A DNA stretch of 64,000 nucleotides from Ancylobacter mangrovi (GTDB lineage Bacteria > Pseudomonadota > Alphaproteobacteria > Rhizobiales > Xanthobacteraceae), in NCBI RefSeq assembly GCF_024752355.1, contig NZ_JANTHZ010000001.1, positions 124,001 to 188,000 of the forward strand, read 5' to 3'. The notes below the pieces were generated by a model. The model was not told the origin of the DNA and made no database searches. It worked only from the letters and a program-made list of their open reading frames with translations. A program made the translations under genes and the position numbers. This document shows positions 9,999 through 19,415 of the stretch, in pieces (within the stretch, counting starts at the first letter, position 1; the number at the start of each line of letters is the position of its first letter).

Positions 9999-11495
9999 CT
10001 ATGGCCTTATCGCGGCTTCCGGCCGGCTTCCACCCCCGGAATCACCAACCGTCGCATCAAGGCTGGCAGGCATGGCGACCGGAAGCACCTGAGCCGGCTT
10101 CTGGGTCGCGAAATAGGCATTGATCGCCACCACCATGGCGTCCGTAACCTTAGACTGCCAATCCTTCGATGTCATGAGTTCGAGGTCCTTGGCGCTCGAA
10201 AGATAGCCGAGCTCGAACAGCACCGAGGGCACGTCGGGCGCCTTCAGCACCTTGAATCCCGCCGATTTGAGCGGCGACTTGTGCAGGCGGGCGGTGTCCT
10301 CGATGTAGCCCGCGAGCGTGCGGGCGAACTGGGCGGAGAAGTTGCGGGTCTCGCGCTGGGCGAGATCGAACAGGATGCCGGCGACGTCGTTCGGCTCCTC
10401 GGAGAGGTCGACGCCGGAGATCATGTCCGCCTTGTTCTCCGAATCGGCGAGGCGCTGGGCTTCCGCGTCCGAGGCGCGGTCGGACAGGGTGTAGATGGTG
10501 CCGCCGCGCGCATCGCCCGAATGGCCGGGCAGCGAATCGGCGTGCAGCGAGATGAACAGCCGCGCGCTGCTCTCGCGGGCCACCCGCACGCGCTGGCCGA
10601 GCGGCACATAGGTGTCGTCCTCGCGGGTCATCAGCACCCGGTAGCGGCCGGTGGCGTTGAGCTTGTCGCGCAGCTCGAGGCCGACGGCGAGCACGAGCTC
10701 CTTCTCGGCGACGCCCGACGAGACGCTCACCGTACCCGGGTCGATGCCGCCATGACCCGGATCGATGACGATGACCGGACGGGTGTCGCCGGCCGCCGCC
10801 ACGGCGGGCGCGGGCATGGGCGGCTCCTGCATGCGCCGCACCGGCGCCGCGACCATCTTGAGGAAGCTCTTGCGGTCGGTCTTGACGAGATCGACGACGA
10901 GGCGCGCCGGCTGCCCGTCCATCGGCTCCAGCACGAACGCCTTGTCGATCTTCACCGGCGCCGACACGTCCATAACGATGCGCGCCTTGCCGGGCGCGAA
11001 CAGGCCGAAGCGGTAGGCGGTGACGAGCCCCCTGCCCTCCTGCCCAGCGCTGGCCGGCAGGGTGAAGACGACGTCGGGCACGTCGACAACCACGCGGTAG
11101 GGATCGGCGAGGGTGAAGGCGCCGAGCGGCACCGAGCGCGACAGGTCGACCACCAGGCGGGTGCGCTCGCCGTCGCCCGCAAGCCGCGCGTCGGTGGCGA
11201 TCGCCGGGGCGCTGTCCACCACCGCCTTCGGTACCGCGCCTGTGACCGTGCCGGTGGTGGTCGGATCGACCGCGCCGGTGGTTGCGGGGGAAGACGCCTC
11301 CGGGGCAGTCTTGTCCGAAGCGTTTGCGTCCGCCGTGCTGGCGGCCTCGGCCGTGGTGCCCTGGCTGGCGGCAATCGGGGCCGACGCCTTCGCACCCGGC
11401 TTTGAGGCCGCTCCGGCGTGAGCAGGCATGCCGGCAGGCGCGAGGGCCGCAACCGCCGCGAGCATGACCGCCAAGATCGCCCTGCGCCACTTCAT
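9999..11495 (-). CDS. amiC: N-acetylmuramoyl-L-alanine amidase with AMIN domain
   Basis: Zinc amidase that cuts the bond between MurNAc and the stem peptide to split septal peptidoglycan. The 498-residue precursor has a signal peptide (about 1-27, ending PAHAGA). An Ala/Thr-rich spacer follows at about 30-85. The AMIN targeting domain is at about 90-200, and the Amidase_3 catalytic domain starts at IVIDPGHGGIDPG, with the second zinc-site motif SLHAD and a late glutamate in VLFELGYLS. Sequence alone does not separate AmiA, AmiB and AmiC, so the symbol is by domain layout. Followed by mrcA; divergent from rne across an 815-base gap that holds a CtrA-like site. Confidence 0.93.
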   Translation of the reverse strand: MKWRRAILAVMLAAVAALAPAGMPAHAGAASKPGAKASAPIAASQGTTAEAASTADANASDKTAPEASSPATTGAVDPTTTGTVTGAVPKAVVDSAPAIATDARLAGDGERTRLVVDLSRSVPLGAFTLADPYRVVVDVPDVVFTLPASAGQEGRGLVTAYRFGLFAPGKARIVMDVSAPVKIDKAFVLEPMDGQPARLVVDLVKTDRKSFLKMVAAPVRRMQEPPMPAPAVAAAGDTRPVIVIDPGHGGIDPGTVSVSSGVAEKELVLAVGLELRDKLNATGRYRVLMTREDDTYVPLGQRVRVARESSARLFISLHADSLPGHSGDARGGTIYTLSDRASDAEAQRLADSENKADMISGVDLSEEPNDVAGILFDLAQRETRNFSAQFARTLAGYIEDTARLHKSPLKSAGFKVLKAPDVPSVLFELGYLSSAKDLELMTSKDWQSKVTDAMVVAINAYFATQKPAQVLPVAMPASLDATVGDSGGGSRPEAAIRP

Positions 11496-11591
11496 GCCGG
11501 GATCCGGCCTCCAAAAATTGCACGCGCGTCGCCGTGCGCTTTCGGCCGTGCATCGGCCGCGTCGTTCCTGTCGCTATTCTCTAACGAAATA

Positions 11592-11607
11592 TAAAGGCTC
11601 GGTTAAC
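11592..11607. promoter_or_regulatory. CtrA-like box upstream of amiC
   Basis: TAAA-N7-TTAAC, one mismatch from the CtrA consensus TTAA-N7-TTAA, sitting about 100 bases upstream of the amiC start in an unusually AT-rich patch. Predicted from sequence only. Confidence 0.35.
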
Positions 11608-11726
11608 CGAACGTTGCGGTTGCGCGGCGCGTCTGCGGCACGGCGTGGCGCCATGGCAACGGCAGGGCGGTGGCAACATGATGACGAACCGGCGAAGGGT
11701 CGCAGGCGACCGACTGACGGCAATCC

Positions 11727-11756
11727 TTGCCAAATCGGCACGCATGCCGCTATTAA
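11727..11756 (+). promoter_or_regulatory. Candidate promoter for rne
   Basis: TTGCCA at 11727-11732 and TATTAA at 11751-11756 with an 18-base spacer. If used, transcription would begin near 11763, giving a leader of about 550 bases before the rne start. Other promoters are possible. Confidence 0.3.
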
Positions 11757-12310
11757 GGGCATGCATATGGTTCGCATTTCCGGGTCGCTCGACTGACATC
11801 CGGCATTCGCGGTCCGGCGGCGACGGGCGCACCAGCGATGGAAGCCTGCATCCGGTCACGATTGGGTCCCTTGTGGGCGCGTGACTGCCGTGAGCGCGGG
11901 CCGAGGCCCGCGACGCCAAGGGACAGCGCACCGCCGATGTCGCCACCGGGCTTCCGGACGCGGCAGGGTTTCACGTCCGGCGCCGGACGCGCCCGCGCAT
12001 TTCGTCACCATATGTCGCGAGTCGGGCCGTGCGCGGTCGCGGCTCACCCTGTTCGGTCGAGAAATGGACGGCACTCAGCGATGACGCGACAGTCGGCAAG
12101 TGCGGGAGAGGCGCGGAGCAGCTTGCTTCGTCGCGCCCACAACCGCCGCCGCGCCGCGTCGCCGACCTCCCGTCCGCGCTGCACGTTCGCCGTGCTGCGC
12201 CCCGCTCGCCGGTTTTCGGACCCGTTATCGGTCACCGCTTGCAGGCACGGTTCATGCCGTCGGACGTCCCATGCGACGTCGACGCCGCCGTTGCCGGATA
12301 TGAGAGTTCA

Positions 12311-15049
12311 ATGGCCAACAAGATGCTTATCGACGCCACCCATCCGGAGGAGACCCGGGTGGTCGTGGTGCGCGGCAATCGAGTCGAGGAATTCGACTTC
12401 GAGGCCGCCGACCGCAAGCCGCTGCGCGGCAATATCTATCTCGCCAAGGTAACCCGGGTCGAGCCGTCGCTGCAGGCCGCCTTCGTCGAATATGGCGGCA
12501 ACCGGCATGGCTTCCTCGCCTTCAGCGAGATCCATCCCGACTATTACCAGATCCCGGTCGCCGACCGGCAGGCGCTGCTCGACGAGGAAGAGCGCCAGCA
12601 GCGCAAGGAGGCCGAGGACGAGGCCGAGGAGAAGCCGAAGCGCTCGCGCCGCCGCAGCGCGGCGAAGAAGTCCAGCGCCGAGGACACCGTCTCCGAGGAC
12701 CCCGCCTCCGGCGAGGCCGGCGCGTCCGCCGGCGACGATGAGGTTGCCGAGAAGCCGAGGCGCTCGCGCCGCCGCGCCGCGCCCAGCGACGACGAGCCGG
12801 GCGGCGAGGTCGAGGAGATCACCGCCGAGGAGGACGTGGTCGAGCAGGTCGGCTCCGACGACGCGATGGAAGAGGTGCCCGAGCGCCAGGCGCCACGCAC
12901 CCGCGCCCGCACCTACAAGATCCAGGAAGTGATCAAGCGCCGGCAGATCATGCTGGTGCAGGTCGTGAAGGAGGAACGCGGCAACAAGGGCGCCGCGCTC
13001 ACCACCTATCTCTCGCTCGCCGGCCGCTATTCGGTGCTGATGCCGAACACCGCGCGCGGCGGCGGCATTTCGCGCAAGATCACCTCCGCCGACGACCGCA
13101 AGCGGCTGAAGGAGGTCGCCTCCGACCTCGACGTGCCGGAGGGCATGGGCGTCATCCTGCGCACGGCAGGCGCCAACCGCACCAAGACCGAGATCAAGCG
13201 CGACTTCGAGTACCTGCTGCGGCTGTGGGAGAATGTGCGCGAGCTGACCCTGTCCTCGACCGCGCCGTCGCTGGTCTACGAGGAAGGCTCGCTGATCAAG
13301 CGCTCGATCCGCGACCTCTACAACAAGGACATCGACGAGGTCCTCGTCTCGGGCGACGACGGCTATCGCGAGGCCAAGGACTTCATGCGCATGCTCATGC
13401 CGAGCCATGCCAAGAACGTGAAGCCCTACAAGGAATTGCAGCCGATCTTCACCCGCTTCGGGATAGAGAGCCAGCTCGACGCGATGTTCCTGCCGCAGGT
13501 CCAGCTCAGATCCGGCGGCTACCTCGTCATCAATCCGACCGAGGCGCTGGTCTCGATCGACGTGAACTCGGGTCGCTCCACGCGCGAGCACAACATCGAG
13601 GACACGGCGCTCAAGACCAACCTCGAAGCGGCCGAGGAAGTCGCCCGCCAGCTGCGCCTGCGCGACCTTGCCGGCCTCGTCGTGATCGATTTCATCGACA
13701 TGGACGAGAAGCGCAACAACCGGGCGGTCGAGCGCAAGCTGAAGGAATGCCTGAAGAACGACCGCGCGCGCATCCAGCTCGGCCGCATCTCGCATTTCGG
13801 CCTGATGGAGATGAGCCGCCAGCGCATCCGCACCGGCGTGCTGGAAAGCTCCACCGAGGTCTGCCCGCATTGCGGCGGCACCGGGCATGTGCGCTCCTCG
13901 GCCTCGGTCGCGCTCCAGCTCCTGCGCGCCTGCGAGGACCTGCTGCAGCGCTCGAACACGCACAACCTCATCGTGCGCACCCGCACCGAGAACGCGCTCT
14001 ATGTGCTGAACCACAAGCGCGCCCATCTGCATGAGCTGGAAGCGCGGTTCGGCGTCATCATCACCATCAGCGCCGACGCCACGCTGACCGGCCTCACCCC
14101 CTTCGCCATCGACAAGGGCGAGGCGGTGCTGAACCCGATCCCGATCCCGCGTGCGCCCGAGCTCGTCGTCGAGCCCGAGGACGAGGTGGATATCGAGGAA
14201 GAGGAGGTCGAGGAGACCGAAGAGCCCGCCGAGGCTCCGGCCCAGCGCGCGGCCAGTGGCGAGAACGCCGATGGCGGTGGCCGCCGGCGTCGCCGCCGGC
14301 GCCGGCGTCGTCGTGGCGGCCAGAACGGCGAGAGCCAGGGACGCGACGATAATGGCGGGTCGGACCTCGACGCCGCCGGAATCGAGTTCGAGGACGACGG
14401 CGAAGGCGAGGACTCCGACGACACGCCGGCCGCCGCGGCCGACTCCGCTCCTGCCGATTCGGTGCACGAGGCTCCGGCCGAGGACGCGCCGGTCGCCGAG
14501 GCCCCGGTCGTGGGCGACGCCGCCGAGCAGGCGGTCGAGCTCGCCGAGGCCGGCGCGGCCGAAGCCGCGGAAGCGACCGAGGAGCCGGCGGCCGAGAAGG
14601 CCCGCCCGCGCCGCGGCCGTCGCGGCGGCCGCCGCACCCGCGCCGAGAAGGCAGAGGAAGAGACGGCTGAGGGCGAGAAGGTCGGGGGCGAGCAGGCTGG
14701 GGGCGAAAGCGTCGCGGCCGCCGAGGCACCGGCGGAAGCCGCTGCCGAGCCCGCCGCTGCCGAGCCTGCGGAACCGGCACCCGAGCCGGAAGCCAAGCCC
14801 AAGCCGCGCCGTCGCCGCTCCACCGTGCGCGAACGCGCGCCGGTCGCGGACACCGCTGCTGCCGAGACGCCCGCCGAGACGGCGCCGGCCGAGACCGTGA
14901 CGGCCGAGCTGGCCGCGGAAGCGGCGCCGGAGGCCCCATCCGTCGAAACGGCCGCCGAGGCCGAGCCCGCGCCGGCCGAGAACGCGCCCGTCGAGGAAGA
15001 GCGCCCGCGCCGCACCGGCTGGTGGCAGCGCAAGCTGTTCGGCGAATAA
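12311..15049 (+). CDS. rne: Ribonuclease E
   Basis: Endoribonuclease that initiates mRNA decay and processes rRNA and tRNA. The 912-residue product starts MANKMLIDATHPEETR. The S1 domain is split by a charged insertion (about residues 95-200, rich in Glu, Lys and SRRR) as in other alphaproteobacteria. The catalytic aspartates are Asp417 (SIDVNS) and Asp460 (VVIDFIDMD). The zinc-link CPHC is at 518-521. The C-terminal third is disordered: an arginine tract near residues 657-670, then Ala/Glu/Pro-rich sequence with RPRRGRRGGRR patches, presumably RNA and partner binding. It ends RTGWWQRKLFGE; a GWW motif at this place binds PNPase in Caulobacter. The ATG at 12311 is chosen by family match; the frame stays open upstream without resemblance. 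Confidence 0.96.
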   Translation: MANKMLIDATHPEETRVVVVRGNRVEEFDFEAADRKPLRGNIYLAKVTRVEPSLQAAFVEYGGNRHGFLAFSEIHPDYYQIPVADRQALLDEEERQQRKEAEDEAEEKPKRSRRRSAAKKSSAEDTVSEDPASGEAGASAGDDEVAEKPRRSRRRAAPSDDEPGGEVEEITAEEDVVEQVGSDDAMEEVPERQAPRTRARTYKIQEVIKRRQIMLVQVVKEERGNKGAALTTYLSLAGRYSVLMPNTARGGGISRKITSADDRKRLKEVASDLDVPEGMGVILRTAGANRTKTEIKRDFEYLLRLWENVRELTLSSTAPSLVYEEGSLIKRSIRDLYNKDIDEVLVSGDDGYREAKDFMRMLMPSHAKNVKPYKELQPIFTRFGIESQLDAMFLPQVQLRSGGYLVINPTEALVSIDVNSGRSTREHNIEDTALKTNLEAAEEVARQLRLRDLAGLVVIDFIDMDEKRNNRAVERKLKECLKNDRARIQLGRISHFGLMEMSRQRIRTGVLESSTEVCPHCGGTGHVRSSASVALQLLRACEDLLQRSNTHNLIVRTRTENALYVLNHKRAHLHELEARFGVIITISADATLTGLTPFAIDKGEAVLNPIPIPRAPELVVEPEDEVDIEEEEVEETEEPAEAPAQRAASGENADGGGRRRRRRRRRRRGGQNGESQGRDDNGGSDLDAAGIEFEDDGEGEDSDDTPAAAADSAPADSVHEAPAEDAPVAEAPVVGDAAEQAVELAEAGAAEAAEATEEPAAEKARPRRGRRGGRRTRAEKAEEETAEGEKVGGEQAGGESVAAAEAPAEAAAEPAAAEPAEPAPEPEAKPKPRRRRSTVRERAPVADTAAAETPAETAPAETVTAELAAEAAPEAPSVETAAEAEPAPAENAPVEEERPRRTGWWQRKLFGE

Positions 15050-15070
15050 GGCCGGCCGGCCCGAAGATCG

Positions 15071-15110
15071 AAAGGCCCCGCGAGCGCACGCAAGCGGGGC
15101 CTTTTCATTT
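15071..15110 (+). terminator. Rho-independent terminator of rne
   Basis: An 11-bp stem AAAGGCCCCGC paired with GCGGGGCCTTT, a 12-base loop, then CTTTTCATTT. It begins 22 bases after the rne stop. Confidence 0.85.
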
Positions 15111-15170
15111 CAGAGCGCCATGGGTGGCCGGGCGCGCATCGGCCCCGCCCTCGTTCAGCCCAGCGCTAGC

Positions 15171-16373
15171 TCAGCCCCGCGCGAGAAACGCGCCGATCCG
15201 CTCCACCGCCTCGCGCATCTCCTCCCGGCTCCCGGCATAGGACAGGCGCAGAAAGTGGTGGCCGCGATGCGGGTCGAAATCGACCCCGGGCGTCGCCGCC
15301 ACATGCGCCTCGTCGAGCAGCCGCCGCGCGAAGGCGGCGGAATCGTCGGTGAAGCGGGAGATGTCGGCATAGAGGTAGAACGCCCCGTCCACGGGCAGAA
15401 ACTCGGGCAGCCCCGCGCCCGGCAGTCCGCGGGTGAGGATCAGCCGGTTCTCTTCATAGCCGTGCTTGACCGCCTCCATCTCGGCCGCCCCGTCGAAGGC
15501 CGCCTCGGCGGCGACCTGCGAGAGCGTGGGGACGGAGATCATCAGGTTCTGCTGCAGCCGCTCGACCGCGCGCACCAGCGGCGCGGGCATCACCATCCAG
15601 CCGACCCGCCAGCCGGTCATGCAGAAATATTTCGAGAAGGAATGGATGATGGTGGCGTTGGGGCTCAGCGCCGCCGCGGTCGTCGCCGGGAAGGCGTAGT
15701 CGAGGCCGTGATAGATCTCGTCCGAGATGAAGCGGATGCCGAGCCCCTCGGCGGTGGCCAGAAGCTCGGCCAGCGCCTCGGGCCGCATCATGGTGCCGGT
15801 GGGATTGGCCGGGCTCGCCACCAGCACGCCGCTCAGCGGGGCCTGCCGGTGCGCCTCGGCGAGCGCCTCCGGCGTGATGACCCAGCGCGAGGCGGCGTCG
15901 GTCTCGATCAGCACCGGCTCGCAGCCGAGCGCGGTGAGGATGTGCCGGTAGGGCGGATAGCCGGGATTGGCGATCGCCACCCGGTCGCCGGGCTCGAACA
16001 TGGCGAGGAAGGCGAGCAGGAAACCGGCCGAGGAGCCGGTCGTCACCACCACCCGGGCCGGGTCGAGGTCGACGTCGTAGGTCTCGCCATAGTGGCGGGC
16101 GATCCGCGCGCGCAGGCTCGGCAGGCCGAGCGCGGTGGTGTAGCCGATCCGTCCATGGTCGAGCGCGCGCCGGGCGGCCTGGCGCGCGCTTGCCGGCGCC
16201 GGGGCGGCGGGCTGGCCGACCTCCATGTGGATCACCTGCCCGCCCTGCGCCTCGATGCGGGCGGCGCGCTCCATCACGTCCATCACGATGAAGGGGGCGA
16301 TCTCGCTGCGGCGCGACGCCTGGAGCAGGAGCGTAGCGGCCGCCGCCTCGCGGGACGCGGAAAGAGGGTTCAT
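15171..16373 (-). CDS. PLP-dependent class I/II aminotransferase
   Basis: A 400-residue fold-type I aminotransferase. Visible family features are GQPAAPAPAS near the N-terminus, the cofactor-binding TTGSSAGFLLAF segment, ASPANPTGT, the SDEIYHGL stretch, and the PLP lysine in SFSKYFCMTGWRVGW. The substrate is not determined; it is close to the aspartate/alanine aminotransferase group. The start at 16373 gives MNPLSASREAA; a longer frame would add 22 residues without support. It is convergent with rne, which has its own terminator between them, and divergent from the M48 protease with about 145 bases between starts. Confidence 0.88.
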   Translation of the reverse strand: MNPLSASREAAAATLLLQASRRSEIAPFIVMDVMERAARIEAQGGQVIHMEVGQPAAPAPASARQAARRALDHGRIGYTTALGLPSLRARIARHYGETYDVDLDPARVVVTTGSSAGFLLAFLAMFEPGDRVAIANPGYPPYRHILTALGCEPVLIETDAASRWVITPEALAEAHRQAPLSGVLVASPANPTGTMMRPEALAELLATAEGLGIRFISDEIYHGLDYAFPATTAAALSPNATIIHSFSKYFCMTGWRVGWMVMPAPLVRAVERLQQNLMISVPTLSQVAAEAAFDGAAEMEAVKHGYEENRLILTRGLPGAGLPEFLPVDGAFYLYADISRFTDDSAAFARRLLDEAHVAATPGVDFDPHRGHHFLRLSYAGSREEMREAVERIGAFLARG

Positions 16374-16517
16374 GCGATCGGCCCTGCCGGCTATGCCGTA
16401 ACCGTGCCGCAATCTGCGGCTGCTCTCGGCATACTTCAAACGAAGATGATGTGCACAAGACTTGACCCTGCGTCGATGACAGCGTCAGGTCCCCGCACAT
16501 TCAGTTCCGCCCGATGG

Positions 16518-17993
16518 ATGATGCGTCTCAACCAGCTTGACAACCCCTCGCTTCGGCCAAGGGGCCCCGAAATCCGCCCGACCCGCCCGCGCCCGGCGCG
16601 GCTTCTCGCGCGCGTCGCGGGCCGCACGGCCTATGGCCTCGCCGTGCTCGCCACCGGCATGCTCGCCGCCGGCCCCGCCCGGGCGCAGTCGCGCGGGCCG
16701 AACATCATCCGCGACGCCGAGATCGAGACGCTGTTGCGCGACTATACGCGGCCGATCTTCAAGGCGGCGGGCCTGACCCAGCAGAACATCAAGGTGGTGC
16801 TGATCGGCGACGATTCGTTCAATGCCTTCGTCGCCGACGGCAAGCGCATCTTCATCAATACCGGCGCGCTCAAGCAGGCGAAGACGCCGAACGAGGTCAT
16901 CGGCGTCCTGGCGCACGAGACCGGCCACATCGCCGGTGGGCATCTGGCGCGCCAGCGCGAGATGCTCGAATCCGCGCAAACCGCCGCCATCGTCGGCATG
17001 CTGCTGGCCGCGGGCGGGGTCGCCGCCGGCGCGGCGAGCGGCACCAATATGGGCGGCGCGGCGGCCGGGGCGATGATGATGCCGCAGGACATGATGCGCC
17101 GGACCATCCTCTCCTACCGGCGCGAGCAGGAAATGGCGGCCGACCGGTCCGCCATCAGCTTCCTGAACGCCACCAAGCAGTCCGCCGCCGGCATGCTGAC
17201 GACCTTCGAGCGGTTCGAGAACGAACAGATGTTCATCAGCCAGCGCGTCGATCCCTACGTGCTGAGCCATCCCATGGCGGCGGACCGCATCGCGCTGCTC
17301 TCCAACCTCGCGCACAAGAGCCCGTACTTCAACGCCAAGGACTCGCCGGCCCTGCAGGCGCGGCACGACATGATGCGCGCCAAGCTGGTCGGCTACACGG
17401 AAACGCCGGACGCGGTGAACCGCACCTATTCGCCCTCCGACACGTCGCTGCCGGCGCGCTACGCGCGGGCGATCTCGGCCTATCGCTATGGCAGCATTCC
17501 CGGCGCGATCAGCCAGATCGACGCGCTGATCGCCACACAGCCGTCCAATCCCTATTTCTACGAGCTGAAGGGCCAGGCGCTGCTGGAAGCCGGCCGGGCG
17601 CGCGAGGCGGTGCCGCCGCTGCGCCAGGCGGTGAAGCTGTCGGGCGGCAATCCGCTGATCCGCATGCTGCTCGGCCAGGCGCTGGTCGCCACCGACAACA
17701 AGGCGGTGATGGACGAGGCGGTGCGCGAGCTGACCTTCAGCCTGCAGCGCGAGCCCGATTCCCCCGCCGGCTGGCGCTATCTCGCCATGGCCTATGGCGA
17801 CAAGGGCGACATTCCGAATGCCGACCTCGCCTCGGCCCAGTCCGCCTTCGTCGGCGGCGATTACGCGCTCGCCAAGGAGCTCGCCTCCCGCGCCCGCACG
17901 AAATTTCCGCTCGGCTCGCCCGGCTGGCTCAAGGCGGATGATATCGTGAAGTTCACGCCGCCGCCGAGTTCGCGCGCGCAGCGCCGTCCCTGA
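16518..17993 (+). CDS. Periplasmic M48 metalloprotease with TPR-like tail (BepA-like)
   Basis: Zinc peptidase of the BepA family, which in E. coli degrades or helps assemble outer-membrane proteins such as LptD. The 491-residue product has a signal-like segment (about residues 30-58, ending GPARAQS). The zinc motif HETGH is at 133-137 and the third ligand glutamate at 205 (REQEMAADRSAISF). A C-terminal half with helical repeats follows (YFYELKGQALLEAGR, then NPLIRMLLGQAL) that read as TPRs. The start is uncertain: ATGs at 16476, 16518 and 16521 are all possible and the N-region is long. The DsbA-like gene follows after 33 bases, so both likely serve envelope protein quality. Confidence 0.88.
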   Translation: MMRLNQLDNPSLRPRGPEIRPTRPRPARLLARVAGRTAYGLAVLATGMLAAGPARAQSRGPNIIRDAEIETLLRDYTRPIFKAAGLTQQNIKVVLIGDDSFNAFVADGKRIFINTGALKQAKTPNEVIGVLAHETGHIAGGHLARQREMLESAQTAAIVGMLLAAGGVAAGAASGTNMGGAAAGAMMMPQDMMRRTILSYRREQEMAADRSAISFLNATKQSAAGMLTTFERFENEQMFISQRVDPYVLSHPMAADRIALLSNLAHKSPYFNAKDSPALQARHDMMRAKLVGYTETPDAVNRTYSPSDTSLPARYARAISAYRYGSIPGAISQIDALIATQPSNPYFYELKGQALLEAGRAREAVPPLRQAVKLSGGNPLIRMLLGQALVATDNKAVMDEAVRELTFSLQREPDSPAGWRYLAMAYGDKGDIPNADLASAQSAFVGGDYALAKELASRARTKFPLGSPGWLKADDIVKFTPPPSSRAQRRP

Positions 17994-18032
17994 CCGACGA
18001 CCGACCGAACAACGTCCTTTCCGGAGATGAAC

Positions 18033-18806
18033 ATGCCGCCGCTCACCTTTTTCCGCCGTGCCGGGTGCAGTGCGATCGCCGCCTGCCTCCTCCTCGGCAT
18101 CGGCCTCGCGCCGGCCTCCGCGCTCGACGACAGCCAGCGCAAGGAGTTCGAGGCGGTGATCCACGACTACCTCCTGAAGAATCCCGAGGTGATCCAGGAG
18201 GCCATCGTCGAGCTGCAGAAGCGCCAGGCCGCGGCCGAGGCGAACCAGCGCGACCAGGCACTCGCCTCGCTGAAGCCGCTGATCTTCGAATCGCCGCGCG
18301 GCGCCGTGGTCGGCAACCCCAATGGCGACGTCACGCTGGTCGAGTTCTTCGACTACAATTGCGGCTATTGCCGCCACGCGCTCGCCGACCTCGTCAAGCT
18401 GACCCAGGAAGACCCCAAGCTGAAGGTCATCCTGAAGGAATTCCCCGTGCTTGGCCCGGGCTCGGTCGAAGCCGCGCAGGTGGCGGTGGGCGTGCGCATG
18501 GTCGCGCCCGACAAGTACTTCGCCTTCCACCAGAAGCTGCTGGGCGGGCGCGGGCAGGCCAACAAGGACAAGGCTCTGGCCGCGGCCAAGGAGGCGGGCG
18601 TCGACATGAGCGCGCTGGCCAAGGCGATGGCCGACCCGGAAGTGAACGCCACGCTGCAGGAGAGCATGAAGATCGCCGACGCGCTCGGCATCGACGGCAC
18701 GCCGAGCTATGTGGCGGGCGACTCGGTGATCGTCGGCGCGGTCGGCCACGACCAGCTCAAGAGCGCCATCGACTCGGTGCGTTCCTGCGGCAAGACCCAG
18801 TGCTGA
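18033..18806 (+). CDS. DsbA-family thiol-disulfide oxidoreductase (Com1/ScsC-like)
   Basis: Periplasmic thioredoxin-fold protein. It has a signal peptide (to about residue 28, ASA then LDDSQRKEF), a helical Com1-type N-terminal segment (IHDYLLKNPEVIQEAI), then the thioredoxin domain with active-site CGYC at 110-113 and the cis-proline loop GTPSYV. A C-terminal cysteine pair (SCGKTQC) is an extra feature. Two ATGs lie six bases apart at 18027 and 18033; CCGGAG touches the first but is six bases from the second, so 18033 is preferred. Downstream of the M48 protease and likely co-transcribed. It could oxidise, reduce or isomerise; the direction is not readable. Confidence 0.9.
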   Translation: MPPLTFFRRAGCSAIAACLLLGIGLAPASALDDSQRKEFEAVIHDYLLKNPEVIQEAIVELQKRQAAAEANQRDQALASLKPLIFESPRGAVVGNPNGDVTLVEFFDYNCGYCRHALADLVKLTQEDPKLKVILKEFPVLGPGSVEAAQVAVGVRMVAPDKYFAFHQKLLGGRGQANKDKALAAAKEAGVDMSALAKAMADPEVNATLQESMKIADALGIDGTPSYVAGDSVIVGAVGHDQLKSAIDSVRSCGKTQC

Positions 18807-18950
18807 ACCGGAGGCGGGGGCGACCCGCGACCTTGCGTCCGGGGATTAACCCCCGCTCCGGCCGGCTCGGGGCTTGGCGGCGGGCCGGGCATTGCCTATA
18901 AACCCGCGGCCCCGGCAAAAGTCGGGCAGCGGCTGATCTTTCGAGGGGCG

Positions 18951-19388
18951 ATGCCCGACACGGTACATGTTCTCAACGGCCCGAACCTGAACCTGCTCGG
19001 CACGCGCGAGCCGGAAGTGTACGGCCACGCGACCCTCGGGGACGTCGAGAACGCCTGCCGCGCGGCCTGTGAGCGACACGGGCTGGAGCTCGTGTTCCGC
19101 CAGACCAATCACGAAGGCGAGCTGGTAGGCTTCCTGCAGGAGGCCCGCGGCTCGCTCGGCGTCGCGCTCAATGCCGCCGCCTACACGCACACCTCGGTCG
19201 CCGTTGCCGACGCTATCAAGGCGGTCGGCCTCAATGTCGTCGAAGTGCACCTGTCCAACGTCTTCGCGCGCGAAGCCTTCCGCCATCACTCCTATGTCTC
19301 GTCGGTCGCCCTCGGGGTGATCTGCGGGCTCGGGATCGATGGCTACCGGCTCGCCATCGACGCGCTTGCCGCGCGCCGTGTCAGCTGA
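18951..19388 (+). CDS. aroQ: Type II 3-dehydroquinate dehydratase
   Basis: Third step of the shikimate pathway, dehydrating 3-dehydroquinate in the cytoplasm. At 145 residues it has the family size. Motifs are [17 protein letters not shown] with the catalytic Tyr24, [20 protein letters not shown] with the catalytic histidine region, and [25 protein letters not shown] ribosome site precedes the ATG. It begins the aroQ-accB-accC-aat run, whose order is common in this group, with 27 bases to accB. Confidence 0.96.
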   Translation: MPDTVHVLNGPNLNLLGTREPEVYGHATLGDVENACRAACERHGLELVFRQTNHEGELVGFLQEARGSLGVALNAAAYTHTSVAVADAIKAVGLNVVEVHLSNVFAREAFRHHSYVSSVALGVICGLGIDGYRLAIDALAARRVS

Positions 19389-19415
19389 GGGAGGCGGGCA
19401 GCCCCCCGTCACGGG

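Larger units (their letters stand above)
11496..12310. other. 815-base divergent intergenic region between amiC and rne
   Basis: No convincing gene: the open frames here lack family features and good ribosome sites. It should contain the promoters of both flanking genes. Visible items are a TAAA-N7-TTAAC CtrA-like motif at 11592-11607 close to amiC and a sigma70-like pair (TTGCCA and TATTAA, 18 bases apart) at 11727-11756 pointing towards rne. The rest would be a leader of over 500 bases for rne. Confidence 0.6.

Noticed and set aside
12029-12310. N-terminal extension of RNase E
   Set aside because: In frame but low-complexity, unlike any RNase E N-terminus; the family begins at MANKMLI.
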